This document shows positions 7,849-16,615 of a stretch of DNA of 38,271 nt, piece by piece (the first letter of the stretch is position 1; each line of letters begins with the position of its first letter). The stretch spans positions 1 through 38,271 of the forward strand of contig JAJQAZ010000152.1 of NCBI GenBank assembly GCA_021203545.1, given 5' to 3'. The notes beneath the pieces are model-generated. The model had not been told where the DNA came from. It saw nothing but the letters and a program-made list of their open reading frames with translations, and ran no database searches. Both the position numbers and the translations under genes were made by a program. Origin of the DNA: Tannerellaceae bacterium (GTDB taxonomy: Bacteria > Bacteroidota > Bacteroidia > Bacteroidales > Tannerellaceae).

Positions 7849-8784
7849 TTACAACACGCCGGATTTTTTCTCTTTTTCGAGATCCTCTCTGCTTTTACTT
7901 TGTGTTACCAGATAAACTCCGGCAAATACCAGTATGGCAGATAAAATATTACCGATAGAGAACCTGTCCTGTCCGATCATAATAGCAATGAAAGAGGCTA
8001 CAATCGGTTGCATATAATTATACATACTAACGGTAGTAGGGCGTAACCGTTTTAAAGCCATGGGAATCATCAGATAAGGCAGATAAGTAGCTCCCAGCAA
8101 CACAAATGCAATGCCACCTAATACCGTCCAATTGGGTGTTTCAGTATGGAACGCAGGAGTAATGGCAATATCTTTATACATAACAGGCAGTAATACAATA
8201 CAGGAGAAAAGAAACATCCACTTCATAATGGTTATGGAGGAGTAACGCTGGCTTAGCGGACGTGAAACTACTACATAGATAGAGTACATGAAACCACTGA
8301 AAAACACCATGAGGTCTCCTGTCAGGTCGCTGCTTTGTGTATGGGATTGTGCAGAAAAAAGAATCAATGTCAGTGCACCTGCGGCTCCGACCATTACTCC
8401 TATCGTTTTCTGCCGGGTAATGGGTTCTTTTAAAATAATAGCAGCCAGCAGCATCACATAAATAGGGCCGGCAGTAGCGATGATAGAAGCGTCTACAGGA
8501 GATGTCCGGCTGAGTCCTTCAATAAATACACTCTGATTGATAGCAATTCCACACATAGCGCAGAGGAACAATAAAGCCAGATCTTTGAAAGGTACTTTTT
8601 CCTGTTTAAAAAAGAGAGACGTAATCCAGAACATCACGCAGGCAAATAGCATACGCATAATGGTGAGTCCTTCCGGTGTAACCTGTCCGGCCATTAAATA
8701 TTTAGAAACAGGCATATTAATCCCAAACAAAATGTTTGCAATGAGTATCAATATATGGCCTTTTACTTTATCGTTGTTAAGCAT
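7849..8784 (-). CDS. EamA/DMT-superfamily permease
   Basis: An inner-membrane protein with about ten hydrophobic helices in two EamA repeats. The first begins ILILIANILFGINMPVSKYL; the second starts near GDLMVFFSGFMYSIYVVVSR. Family members move small metabolites, often amino acids or other exported compounds; the substrate cannot be read from sequence. A Met four codons upstream (8796) is possible, but a -7 box at 8810–8817 would put the transcript start near 8803. The Met at 8784 (MLNNDKVKGH, 311 residues) is therefore favoured. It is a single gene, divergent from ppk1. Confidence 0.85.
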   Translation of the reverse strand: MLNNDKVKGHILILIANILFGINMPVSKYLMAGQVTPEGLTIMRMLFACVMFWITSLFFKQEKVPFKDLALLFLCAMCGIAINQSVFIEGLSRTSPVDASIIATAGPIYVMLLAAIILKEPITRQKTIGVMVGAAGALTLILFSAQSHTQSSDLTGDLMVFFSGFMYSIYVVVSRPLSQRYSSITIMKWMFLFSCIVLLPVMYKDIAITPAFHTETPNWTVLGGIAFVLLGATYLPYLMIPMALKRLRPTTVSMYNYMQPIVASFIAIMIGQDRFSIGNILSAILVFAGVYLVTQSKSREDLEKEKKSGVL

Positions 8785-8809
8785 ATGAAAGTACATCGTT
8801 TACAGGAAA

Positions 8810-8817
8810 CAAATGTA
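8810..8817 (-). promoter_or_regulatory. -7 promoter box for the DMT permease
   Basis: The minus strand reads TACATTTG, an exact TAnnTTTG match, 25 nt upstream of the chosen start. No TTG was found at the -33 distance. Confidence 0.4.
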
Positions 8818-8917
8818 CGTCTTTTTTCGTTCATATTCCGTTGCTATTTAAAATACGCCCCATAACTTTCCTGATTGTATCCCATAGGCATTCAAATTTA
8901 CAACCGGGTGCTACGGA

Positions 8918-8980
8918 TTTACGTCCCGGTGATAAAAAATTACGTCCCGGTGGTAATTTTTTACGTCCGGGACGTAAATT
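8918..8980. repeat. TTACGTCC direct and inverted repeats
   Basis: TTACGTCCCGG occurs at 8919–8929 and 8940–8950 (unit about 21 bp), followed by TTACGTCCGGGACGTAA at 8961–8977. CCGGGACGTAA (8967–8977) is the exact reverse complement of both direct copies, so either copy can form an 11-bp stem with it. The block lies in the 332-bp divergent gap between the DMT permease and ppk1. It may be an operator array, a terminator pair or a dispersed palindrome. Confidence 0.7.
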
Positions 8981-9036
8981 CAGATACTTATTGGTTTTTA
9001 TTTATTAAGCTGTTGGCTATCGTTTATAAAGTAACG

Positions 9037-9052
9037 ATCTATTAATATAGAT
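9037..9052. promoter_or_regulatory. Palindrome upstream of ppk1
   Basis: ATCTAT-TAAT-ATAGAT forms a perfect 6-bp inverted repeat about 80 bp before the ppk1 start. It could be an operator. No clear consensus promoter was found between it and ppk1. Confidence 0.3.
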
Positions 9053-9128
9053 GCCTCTTTTCTGACATACAGTTGTAATATCCCTGTCATATGGCATTGT
9101 TTCTTTTGTGCATTAATTCAATGAAAAT

Positions 9129-11196
9129 ATGCCTGCTACAATTAATAACAGAGATTTAAGTTGGCTTTCCTTTAACGAACGCGTATTGCAGGAAGCACAG
9201 GATAAAAGTGTTCCATTAATTCAACGGTTGCGTTTCCTTGGAATATTTTCCAACAACCAGGACGAGTTCATTAAAGTACGTGTGGCCAATATCATCCGGT
9301 TTGCCAATTTGAGAGAAAGAAAAGTAACCCGCTTTTCCGGTGGATATGATCCTAAAGATTTATTGCCTTTGGTACACGATAAAGTATTGAAAGCACAGAA
9401 TAAATTTACAGAAACCTATCTTTCCCTGTTGGCCGAAATGGAACAGGAAGGTATTTACCTTATTAATGAGCGGCAGTTAAATCCGGAGCAAAAACAGTTC
9501 TGCCGGGATTATTTTAACTCGGTGGTCAGCCCGTTATTAGTGCCGCTTATTATACGTAAAAGAACGCAGATGCCTTTCCTGCGGGATAATCGTATCTATC
9601 TGGCGGTGCGTATGATTACCGGAAAGAGTAATTTGCGGTATGCCATTATACAGATTCCGGTTAATAGTTCCTGTCCGCGTTTTGTGGTTTTACCGTCAGA
9701 GAAAGGACGTACGGATATTATTTTCCTTGATGATATTATACGGCTTTGTCTGGATGAAATCTTTTTTATGTTCAATTATGATGCTATTTCCGCATATACA
9801 TTTAAATTTATGCGGGATGCTCTTCTTACCATTGATGACGATATTTCTAAAAGTCTGGTGGAAAAAATGGAAGACGGGATACAGAATCGTTTACATGGGC
9901 AACCGGTACGTATGGTATATGACAGGGAAATGCCGGAGGATCTGTTGAAAGTGATAGCCGGAAAATTGAAACTAAAAGACCAGGGTGTACTGGAAGCAGG
10001 AGGGCGTTATCACCTTTTGCGCGATCTGATGAAGTTTCCGTTTATAAGGCCGGAACTTGAGAATGTGAATCCGGCTCCTTTACCTCATCCGCATATTAAA
10101 CCGAATTCCAGTATTTTACGGGTGATCCGTAAAAAGGATATTCTGCTGAACTATCCTTATTATACATTTACTCATTTTATTGATTTTTTACGTGAAGCGG
10201 CAATAGATCCGCATGTGGAACGAATTTATATAACTCTTTACCGGACGGCAGAGCATTCGAAGGTGATTAATGCGCTGATCAATGCCGCTAAAAATGGAAA
10301 GGAGGTCGTTGTTTTACTGGAATTACTGGCCCGTTTTGACGAGGAACAGAATGTAGAATATTCGGAGTTACTTCAACGGGAAGGGGTAAAAGTGATTCAT
10401 GGTATTGCAGGACTAAAAGTGCATAGTAAACTTGTGTTGGTAGAGCGTAAGGCTAAGGTTGGTGTGCATGGATTTGCTTACATTGGTACCGGTAATTTTA
10501 ATGAATCAACAGCACGTATATATGGTGATTTCGGACTTTTTTACAGCTCATCCTCAAATTGTGGCAGATGCCCGTGAAGTGTTTGATTTTTTAATTAATA
10601 CCCATAAACACTTTAAAAGTAAGGAACTGCTGGTTTCACCTTATTATATGCGTGAACGTTTCGAAGAACTGATTGCTAAAGAGATAAAATTTGCATCCAA
10701 AGGCCGGAAAGCGTATATCTATGGGAAGTTTAACAGTTTGACTGATGAACGGATGATCCGGCAACTTTATAAAGCAAGCCAGGCCGGGGTAGAAGTGCGG
10801 TTAATTATACGAGGTGCCTGTATTCTTCAACCCGGTATTGAGGGATTGAGTGAAAATATCCGGATCATTAGTATTGTAGATAAATATCTTGAACATGCCC
10901 GGTTATTGATTTTCCACCATGCGGGTGAAGATAAGACATTTATTATGAGTGCAGACTGGATGACCCGGAATCTGGACCGGCGGGTGGAAGTGGCCGCACC
11001 GGTGTATGATAGTGAAATAAAGAAAACATTAAAAGAGTTCTTTCGTATTCAGTGGGCTGATAATGTGAAAGCCCGTATTCAGGATAAAGAAGGGGCGAAC
11101 AGGTATGTAGCAGCAAAAGGGAAAAGAGTATACCGTTCGCAGGAAGAACTTTATGAATTTTATAAGAATGGGGGAAAGAGTATAGATGAAGATTGA
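9129..11196 (+). pseudogene. ppk1: Polyphosphate kinase 1, split by a +1 frameshift in a T6 tract
   Basis: Ppk1 reversibly polymerises the gamma-phosphate of ATP into polyphosphate. The N-terminal domain starts NRDLSWLSFNERVLQEA. The catalytic core is visible: LKVHSKLVLVERK carries H432, aligning with the autophosphorylated H435 of the E. coli enzyme, and the second HARLLIFHHAG motif is in the downstream half. The first frame runs to 10577 but turns into nonsense after GDFGLF. The second frame continues as FTAHPQIVADAREVFDFL and runs to 11196. Removing one T from the six at 10537–10542 gives one ORF of about 688 residues, the normal size. The 3' end overlaps ppx by 11 bp. Sequencing error is most likely; programmed or phase-variable slippage is the alternative. 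Confidence 0.9.
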
Positions 11197-12073
11197 AACA
11201 TATGCCGCGATCGACATTGGTTCGAATGCGATCAGGTTGTTGATTAATAATGTAGACAGGAGCCTGAAATATCCCGATTTTAAGAAAGCTGCTTATATCC
11301 GGGTACCTATCCGGTTGGGAGAAGATGTGTTTATACAGGGAATGATCAGTGAAGCCAAAAAGACGTTACTGCTGGAAGCAATGAGTGGTTTTCGCCACAT
11401 GATGAATGCATACCAGGTAAAAGAGTATAAAGCGTGTGCAACCAGTGCCATGAGGGATGCTGTGAATGGTATGGAGATTGTAAAATCCATCAGGAAAACG
11501 AATGGAATTGATATTTCCATTATTTCAGGCCGCGAAGAGGCGGATATGATCTATGAGGCCGGTGGGCTGGATACCATGATGGATAAAAACCGTAACTATC
11601 TTTATGTCGATGTAGGAGGCGGAAGTACGGAGATAGTTGTATATGGTGACCGTCGTAAAATAACTGCCAGTTCTTTTCAGTTGGGAACCGTACGTTTGCT
11701 GACCGGAAAAGTAACGGATGAAGAGATGACGAAATTTAAAACCTGGCTTCAGGATATTTATGCCCGGTACGCACCACTTAGTATTATCGCATCGGGCGGT
11801 AATATTAATAAAGTGCATAAACTGTTGGGAAAAGGAGAGGGAGAACATCTGAACTATCCGGAAACGAAAGTACTGTATGATACTCTGAAGAAGATGACCT
11901 ATGAGGAAAGGATTACTAATTATAAACTGAATACTTACCGGGCAGATGTTATTATTCCGGCTTTAAAAATATTTCTGACTGTCAGTAAAATTTGTAAAAC
12001 CAACGAAATCCACGTACCTAAATTGGGCCTGGTGGATGGTATTATTCATCATTTGTATAACGGTGCACGATAA
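11186..12073 (+). CDS. ppx: Exopolyphosphatase / Ppx-GppA family phosphatase
   Basis: Removes terminal phosphates from polyphosphate, or acts on pppGpp. It has the ASKHA fold: the phosphate-1 loop AAIDIGSNAIRLLI is at residues 8–21, the phosphate-2 loop YVDVGGGSTEIVVY lies near residue 140 and IIASGGNINKV further on. At 295 residues it is the short form, without the C-terminal HD domain of E. coli Ppx. It overlaps the end of ppk1 by 11 bp, so synthesis and breakdown of polyphosphate are translationally coupled. Whether it prefers polyphosphate or pppGpp cannot be told from sequence. Confidence 0.88.
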   Translation: MKIETYAAIDIGSNAIRLLINNVDRSLKYPDFKKAAYIRVPIRLGEDVFIQGMISEAKKTLLLEAMSGFRHMMNAYQVKEYKACATSAMRDAVNGMEIVKSIRKTNGIDISIISGREEADMIYEAGGLDTMMDKNRNYLYVDVGGGSTEIVVYGDRRKITASSFQLGTVRLLTGKVTDEEMTKFKTWLQDIYARYAPLSIIASGGNINKVHKLLGKGEGEHLNYPETKVLYDTLKKMTYEERITNYKLNTYRADVIIPALKIFLTVSKICKTNEIHVPKLGLVDGIIHHLYNGAR

Positions 12074-12132
12074 AAATAACCCGGGGCTATACATACGATA
12101 ACCGGCTCCAGGTGTTGTTATATACACATAAA

Positions 12133-12157
12133 TTTAAAAAAAGCTTCTTTTTTTAAA
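12133..12157 (+). terminator. A/T-stem terminator candidate after ppx
   Basis: TTTAAAAAAA (12133–12142), loop GCTTC and TTTTTTTAAA (12148–12157) form a 10-bp stem made only of A-T pairs, 60 bp after ppx. A weak stem but a long T tract; it could work in either direction. Confidence 0.4.
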
Positions 12158-12207
12158 ACACTTTGCGATATAGTTCAAGGATTTCAGCTTCTTTTACTCC
12201 TGTTTGT

Positions 12208-12215
12208 TTGTTATC
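12208..12215 (+). promoter_or_regulatory. -7 promoter box for cutC
   Basis: TATCTTTG matches TAnnTTTG exactly. No clear -33 TTG was seen. Transcription from about 12222 excludes the upstream ATG at 12163 and supports the cutC start at 12250. Confidence 0.4.
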
Positions 12216-12249
12216 TTTGTATGAAAAAGAGGTACTTAAACGAATAGAA

Positions 12250-12996
12250 ATGGAATCAAAACGAATTATTGAGATTTGTGCCAATTCGGCACAGAGTTGT
12301 GTAGAAGCAGAGGCCGGCGGGGCTACCCGTGTGGAGTTGTGTGCCGGGATACCTGAAGGGGGAACTACCCCTAGTTATGGAGAGATAAAAACCGCACAGG
12401 ATTTAACAACTTCTATAGCTATTAATGTGATTATCCGCCCGAGAGGAGGGGATTTTCTTTATTCGGAGGCGGAAATACAATCCATGCTATATGATATAGA
12501 AATGGCAAAGCAGCTACAGGTGCATGGTGTGGTGGTGGGTTGCCTGACGAAGGAGGGGGATATAGATGTGCCGTTGTTGAAGCGGTTGGTAGAGACGGCA
12601 GAGCCTTTATCGGTTACGTTCCACCGGGCTTTTGATGTGTGCCGGGATCCGTTTGTGGCTCTTGAACAGATTATAGCAGCCGGATGCGACCGTATTCTTA
12701 CTTCCGGACAGCAGCCGGATGCCGTAAAAGGGATTCCGTTACTGGCTGAATTGGTAAAAAGGGCCGGAGACCGGATTATTATTATGCCCGGATGTGGTGT
12801 GAGGGAGACTAATATCGCACAGATAGAGCGGGAAACCGGAGCCTACGAGTTTCATACTTCGGCACGCTCGGTTGTGCAAAGCGGAATGGTTTACAGGAAT
12901 GAGAATGTTCCCATGGGAGCATCGGTTGTAACTTCGGAGTTTGAAACGGTTGAGACTGACCGGAATAAGGTTAAACAGGTTGTTTATTATATATGA
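12250..12996 (+). CDS. cutC: CutC family protein
   Basis: A TIM-barrel protein historically linked to copper homeostasis; its biochemical activity is unsettled. At 248 residues it has the family's length. Family motifs are EICANSAQSCVEAEAGGATRVELC split over residues 7–30, VIIRPRGGDFLYS, VTFHRAFDVC and DRILTSGQQPDA. Although the frame is open from 12163, the preceding 29 codons look unlike CutC and a -7 box lies inside them, so the Met before ESKRIIEICAN is the likely start. It stands alone between ppx and the pspC–uvrB promoter. Confidence 0.88.
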   Translation: MESKRIIEICANSAQSCVEAEAGGATRVELCAGIPEGGTTPSYGEIKTAQDLTTSIAINVIIRPRGGDFLYSEAEIQSMLYDIEMAKQLQVHGVVVGCLTKEGDIDVPLLKRLVETAEPLSVTFHRAFDVCRDPFVALEQIIAAGCDRILTSGQQPDAVKGIPLLAELVKRAGDRIIIMPGCGVRETNIAQIERETGAYEFHTSARSVVQSGMVYRNENVPMGASVVTSEFETVETDRNKVKQVVYYI

Positions 12997-13026
12997 CACT
13001 TTTGAACGAGGTTTAACATTGCTTTA

Positions 13027-13057
13027 TTGTGTATATCGCAGGATTTTAGTAAATTTG
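13027..13057 (+). promoter_or_regulatory. sigma-ABfr-type promoter for pspC–uvrB
   Basis: TTG (13027–13029), exactly 20 nt, TAAATTTG (13050–13057): a full match to the Bacteroidetes consensus. The predicted start near 13064 gives a leader of about 104 nt. Confidence 0.65.
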
Positions 13058-13063
13058 TTATTG

Positions 13064-13167
13064 TTCATCAACAGGTTGACATGGGGGTATGTCAAAAGTA
13101 ACGGAAAAGCATGCAGATGCTTTTCTCTTTTGGGATACCCTCTTGTTACTTATCAATTAACTAAGTT
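13064..13167 (+). promoter_or_regulatory. Structured 5' leader, possible pseudoknot, of pspC–uvrB
   Basis: Hairpin A is TTGACAT-GGGGGT-ATGTCAA (13076–13095). Hairpin B is AAAAGCAT-GCAG-ATGCTTTT (13105–13124), followed by CTCTTTT. AGTAAC (13098–13103) pairs with GTTACT (13145–13150) around hairpin B. GGGTAT in and beside the loop of hairpin A (13085–13090) is complementary to ATACCC (13135–13140), which would form a pseudoknot. All pairings are exact. Hairpin B plus its T-rich tail could act as a weak terminator. I do not recognise a known riboswitch class; regulation of pspC–uvrB is inferred. Confidence 0.45.
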
Positions 13168-13375
13168 ATGAGTGTTAAAAAAAGATTATATAGGTCTACT
13201 TCGGATAAAATGGTGGCAGGTGTATGTGGGGGGGATTGCTGAATATTTTCAATTAGATCCTACATTAGTAAGGTTGGGATATGTATTTCTTACCTTTTTT
13301 ACTGCTTTTGCCGGAGTTATTGCCTATTTTGTTATGTGGATTGTAATCCCTAAAAAACCGTTAGCTATCGAATGA
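13168..13375 (+). pseudogene. PspC-domain membrane protein, frameshift in a G7 tract
   Basis: The frame from the ATG at 13168 reads MSVKKRLYRSTSDKMVAGVC and then hits a TGA at 13240 after seven Gs (13228–13234). In the next frame the typical PspC sequence continues: GGIAEYFQLDPTLVRLGYVF, then the hydrophobic FTAFAGVIAYFVMWIVIPKK. With six Gs the gene encodes a 68-residue PspC-domain protein, a small inner-membrane protein related to phage-shock stress components. Its TGA overlaps the uvrB ATG (ATGA). The extra G may be a sequencing error or a phase-variable tract. An ATG at 13172 in the other frame gives an unnatural N-terminus. Confidence 0.8.
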
Positions 13376-15405
13376 AATTTGAATTAACATCGCCTTTTAA
13401 ACCTACCGGCGACCAGCCGGAAGCTATTGCCTCGCTGACAGAGGGGATCAATAGCGGAGTACCCTACCAGACTTTACTGGGTGTAACCGGATCGGGAAAA
13501 ACTTTTACCGTAGCCAATGTTATTCAGAATGTACAGAAGCCAACGCTTATTATGAGTCATAATAAAACGCTGGCTGCGCAGTTGTATAGTGAATTTAAGA
13601 CATTTTTCCCGAATAATGCGGTAGAGTATTTTGTTTCTTATTATGATTATTATCAGCCGGAGGCTTATCTGCCTGGTTCGGATACTTATATAGAGAAGGA
13701 TTTGCAGATCAATGAGGAAATTGATAAACTGAGGTTGCGTGCTACTGCTTCCCTGTTATCAGGGCGGCGGGATGTAATTGTAGTTTCGTCGGTTTCCTGT
13801 TTGTACGGTATGGCTGATCCCAGCGCTTTTGCGGAAAAGGTCGTTCATGTTCACCGGGGTATGCAGATAAACCGGGATAAATTATTGCGTAATTTTGTAG
13901 ATGCCCTCTATATAAACGATAAAGTAGAGTTCAGAAGTGGAACTTTCCGGGTGAACGGAGATACCGTGGATATCTTTCCGGCTATTGAAAAGTTTGACGG
14001 TGTGGCTTACCGGATTGAGTTCTGGGGAGATGAAATAGAGCGTATTTCTTCTTTTGAACCGATGTCTGGCAGGGAGCTGACTGAACTGGAAGAGTTGAAT
14101 GTCTATCCGACGAATCTGTTTGTTACTACACAGGAACGCATCAACTCTGCTATCAGCGAAATCGATGTGGATTTGGGTACGCAGGTAAACTTCCTGAATG
14201 AGATTGGAAAGCCGTTTGAAGCCAAACGGTTATACGAACGGACTACGTTTGACCTGGAAATGATCCGGGAATTGGGGCATTGTTCGGGAATAGAAAACTA
14301 TTCCCGTTATTTTGACGGACGTTTGCCGGGTGAACGCCCTTACTGTCTGTTGGATTATTTTCCGGAAGATTTCCTGTTGGTGGTAGATGAGAGCCATGTT
14401 ACGATTCCGCAGGTAAGGGCTATGTATGGAGGCGACCACTCCCGCAAACTAAGCCTGGTGGAATATGGATTTCGTCTGCCGGCAGCCATGGATAACCGTC
14501 CGCTGAAGTTTGAAGAGTTTGAGTCGCTTACACCCAATGCCATTTATGTAAGTGCTACGCCGGCGGATTATGAACTGGCAAAAAGTGAGGGTATTGTGGT
14601 GGATCAGGTGATCCGTCCGACCGGTTTGTTGGATCCGGTTATTGATGTACGCCCTACGCTGAACCAGATTGATGACCTGATGAAGGAGATTAATCAACGC
14701 ATTGCTGTAAATGAACGTGTTCTGGTGACGACACTTACCAAACGTATGGCAGAGGAGTTGACTGCATACCTGACACGGATGGGGGTGCGTTGTAACTATA
14801 TACATAGTGATGTGGATACGTTGGAACGTATTCAGATTATGGATGATTTGCGGAGTGGTTTGTATGATGTGTTGATCGGGGTAAACCTGCTCAGGGAGGG
14901 ATTAGACCTTCCGGAGGTTTCGTTGGTGGCTGTGTTGGATGCCGATAAAGAAGGCTTCCTGCGTTCGCACCGTTCCCTGACACAGACAGCCGGACGTGCT
15001 GCCCGTAACGTGAACGGAAAAGTTATCTTTTATGCCGATAAGATCACGGATAGTATGCGGCTAACTATGGAGGAGACGAACCGTCGCAGGGAGAAACAGT
15101 TGGCTTATAACGAGAAACATGGTATAACGCCGACGCAGGTAATCAAGGCAAGCAAATCGCTGGTAGCGGAAAAACAACGTGCGGCAGAAGAATATGCGTA
15201 CCGGGAACCGGAATTGACGCTGGCAGCCGATCCTGTAGTTCAGTATATGACACGTCCGCAGTTGGAGAAAGCGATTGAGAAGACGAAGAAGCAGATGCAC
15301 GAAGCTGCCCGGAAACTGGAATTCATGGAAGCAGCCCAGTATCGGGACGAATTGATTAAACTGGAAGATTTGTTACAGACCAAATTCGCTCCGGCAGAGA
15401 GTTGA
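13372..15405 (+). CDS. uvrB: Excinuclease ABC subunit B
   Basis: Damage-verifying helicase-like subunit of nucleotide excision repair; it is loaded by UvrA and recruits UvrC. The Walker A motif GVTGSGKT is at residues 37–44, the beta-hairpin region YYDYYQPEAY near 90–99 and the Walker B-type DESH at 339–342. The C-terminal helicase motifs VLIGVNLLREGLDLPEV and QTAGRAARN follow. A C-terminal UVR domain (EKTKKQMHEAARKLEFMEAA) binds UvrC. At 677 residues it is full length. The start overlaps the pspC stop by ATGA, so the two genes share the promoter at 13027 and its structured leader. Confidence 0.97.
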   Translation: MKFELTSPFKPTGDQPEAIASLTEGINSGVPYQTLLGVTGSGKTFTVANVIQNVQKPTLIMSHNKTLAAQLYSEFKTFFPNNAVEYFVSYYDYYQPEAYLPGSDTYIEKDLQINEEIDKLRLRATASLLSGRRDVIVVSSVSCLYGMADPSAFAEKVVHVHRGMQINRDKLLRNFVDALYINDKVEFRSGTFRVNGDTVDIFPAIEKFDGVAYRIEFWGDEIERISSFEPMSGRELTELEELNVYPTNLFVTTQERINSAISEIDVDLGTQVNFLNEIGKPFEAKRLYERTTFDLEMIRELGHCSGIENYSRYFDGRLPGERPYCLLDYFPEDFLLVVDESHVTIPQVRAMYGGDHSRKLSLVEYGFRLPAAMDNRPLKFEEFESLTPNAIYVSATPADYELAKSEGIVVDQVIRPTGLLDPVIDVRPTLNQIDDLMKEINQRIAVNERVLVTTLTKRMAEELTAYLTRMGVRCNYIHSDVDTLERIQIMDDLRSGLYDVLIGVNLLREGLDLPEVSLVAVLDADKEGFLRSHRSLTQTAGRAARNVNGKVIFYADKITDSMRLTMEETNRRREKQLAYNEKHGITPTQVIKASKSLVAEKQRAAEEYAYREPELTLAADPVVQYMTRPQLEKAIEKTKKQMHEAARKLEFMEAAQYRDELIKLEDLLQTKFAPAES

Positions 15406-15414
15406 ATATGAGCC

Positions 15415-15660
15415 TAAAAAGGGTTGTGAAAACTAAATTGTAAAATTGAAAAAGTTACAGATTGTAAGCCCGAAGGGCTTGAATTTGAATAACCGCGGGT
15501 GAAACCCGTGGTAGAAAGCGACTCTACCCTATGAACCCCGAAGCGGGTTCAACCCTTTCAGGGTTGTTATGGGGAAGGTTTCGGCCTACCCCGGGTTGCA
15601 CCCGGGGTTAGTCACATTTTACCCCATACGGGGTAATTACTTACGATTTATAACTTTATC
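15415..15660. repeat. REP-like cluster of GC-rich palindromes (copy 2)
   Basis: The 328-bp gap after uvrB holds six hairpins: AAGCCC-GAA-GGGCTT (15466–15480), ACCGCGGGTGAAACCCGTGGT (15492–15512), GAACCC(C)/GGGTTC (15533–15550), AACCCTTTCAGGGTT (15551–15565), an ACCCCGGG/CCCGGGGT palindrome (15588–15608) and TTACCCC-ATAC-GGGGTAA (15619–15636). The first part repeats, in opposite orientation, the right end of the 61–425 cluster, including an A/T-rich head from about 15440. No ORF is present. It may also serve as a terminator for uvrB. Confidence 0.65.
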
Positions 15661-15733
15661 AAAGAGCGAGAAGAGTTTTTTTACATAGCTTCTCAAAAAA
15701 GAGAGGTAAAAGAATAATAAAATAAATACCAAA

Positions 15734-16615
15734 ATGACAAAGAGACCATTTTTTAAATACGTTTTTCTGCTGTTGGCTGTTATTTGTAGTTTAGGCGTAT
15801 CCGGACAGCAGGCTGATACTATGTATACGAAAGCTGATAAAGATGCTTTTGAGCGGTATGTTGATTATATTTTGTTTTACCGCAATCAACCGTTAAATGA
15901 GGTAATTATTGCTTCCGGGGAGTTCTTTCTGGACAGACCTTATGTGGCACAAACTTTGGAAGAGGTTCCAGAGCAGTTGGTTGTGAATTTGCGGGAACTG
16001 GATTGTACTACTTTTGTTGAGACTGTACTGGCTCTTTCACGGACAGTAAAAAGCGGGGATATTACTTTTGAAAACTTTCAGTCGGAATTACAACAGATAC
16101 GTTACAGAGGTGGGATTATTGGAGATTATACCAGCAGGCTCCATTATATGACCGAATGGATTGCTGATAATGAGGAAGCCGGTATCGTAAAAGATATTAC
16201 CCGGGAAATAGGGGGTGTACCTTTTAATATAGATTTACATTTTATGTCTATGCATCCGGAAAGTTATAAGCAATTGGCTGATCCTTTGTTGGTGGAGGAG
16301 ATGAGAATAATTGAACAACGAATCAACCGTCAGGCACAGCCTTATTATATTCCCAAAGCGCAGGCATCGGGGCATCTGAGCCAGTTACGGGACGGTGATA
16401 TTGTGCTGTTTACCACTTCTATTGCCGGGTTGGATGTAACACATGTTGGCTTTATATATAAAAGGGAATATGAAACGTCTTTTATCCATGCCTCAACCGG
16501 AGCAAAAAAGGTGGTTATTAATGAAGTTCCGCTGACGGAATATATGGCACGGATAAAAAGTAATACAGGAATGATCATATTACGACCTGTAGAAAATGGA
16601 AATTCGTTTAATTGA
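15734..16615 (+). CDS. DUF1460 family secreted amidase/peptidase-like protein
   Basis: A 293-residue exported protein with a signal peptide (MTKRPFFKYVFLLLAVICSL, then GVSGQQ). The DUF1460 core has the NlpC/P60-like catalytic layout: a cysteine in LDCTTFVETVLAL (near residue 98) and a histidine in VTHVGFIY near residue 237. Members with known structures resemble N-acetylmuramoyl-L-alanine amidases or cell-wall peptidases acting in the periplasm, which suggests peptidoglycan turnover or recycling. It follows the palindrome cluster and converges with the DUF5686 gene, overlapping it by 8 bp at the 3' ends. Confidence 0.85.
   Translation: MTKRPFFKYVFLLLAVICSLGVSGQQADTMYTKADKDAFERYVDYILFYRNQPLNEVIIASGEFFLDRPYVAQTLEEVPEQLVVNLRELDCTTFVETVLALSRTVKSGDITFENFQSELQQIRYRGGIIGDYTSRLHYMTEWIADNEEAGIVKDITREIGGVPFNIDLHFMSMHPESYKQLADPLLVEEMRIIEQRINRQAQPYYIPKAQASGHLSQLRDGDIVLFTTSIAGLDVTHVGFIYKREYETSFIHASTGAKKVVINEVPLTEYMARIKSNTGMIILRPVENGNSFN

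Noticed and set aside
7753-7850. Imperfect inverted repeat (GGGCGGTGTC / GGGCACCGTCC) at the 3' end of the DMT permease
   Set aside because: Arms are separated by about 75 nt with mismatches, so not convincing as a terminator.
8918-8980. Repeats that might be taken for a CRISPR array
   Set aside because: Only two direct units about 21 bp apart with no unique spacers and no cas genes.
12163-12249. Longer N-terminus for CutC
   Set aside because: A promoter -7 box lies within it and the residues do not resemble CutC.
13172-13375. A 67-residue protein starting at the ATG at 13172
   Set aside because: Its first 20 residues are an out-of-frame reading of the PspC N-terminus; the real start is 13168 with a frameshift at the G7 tract.
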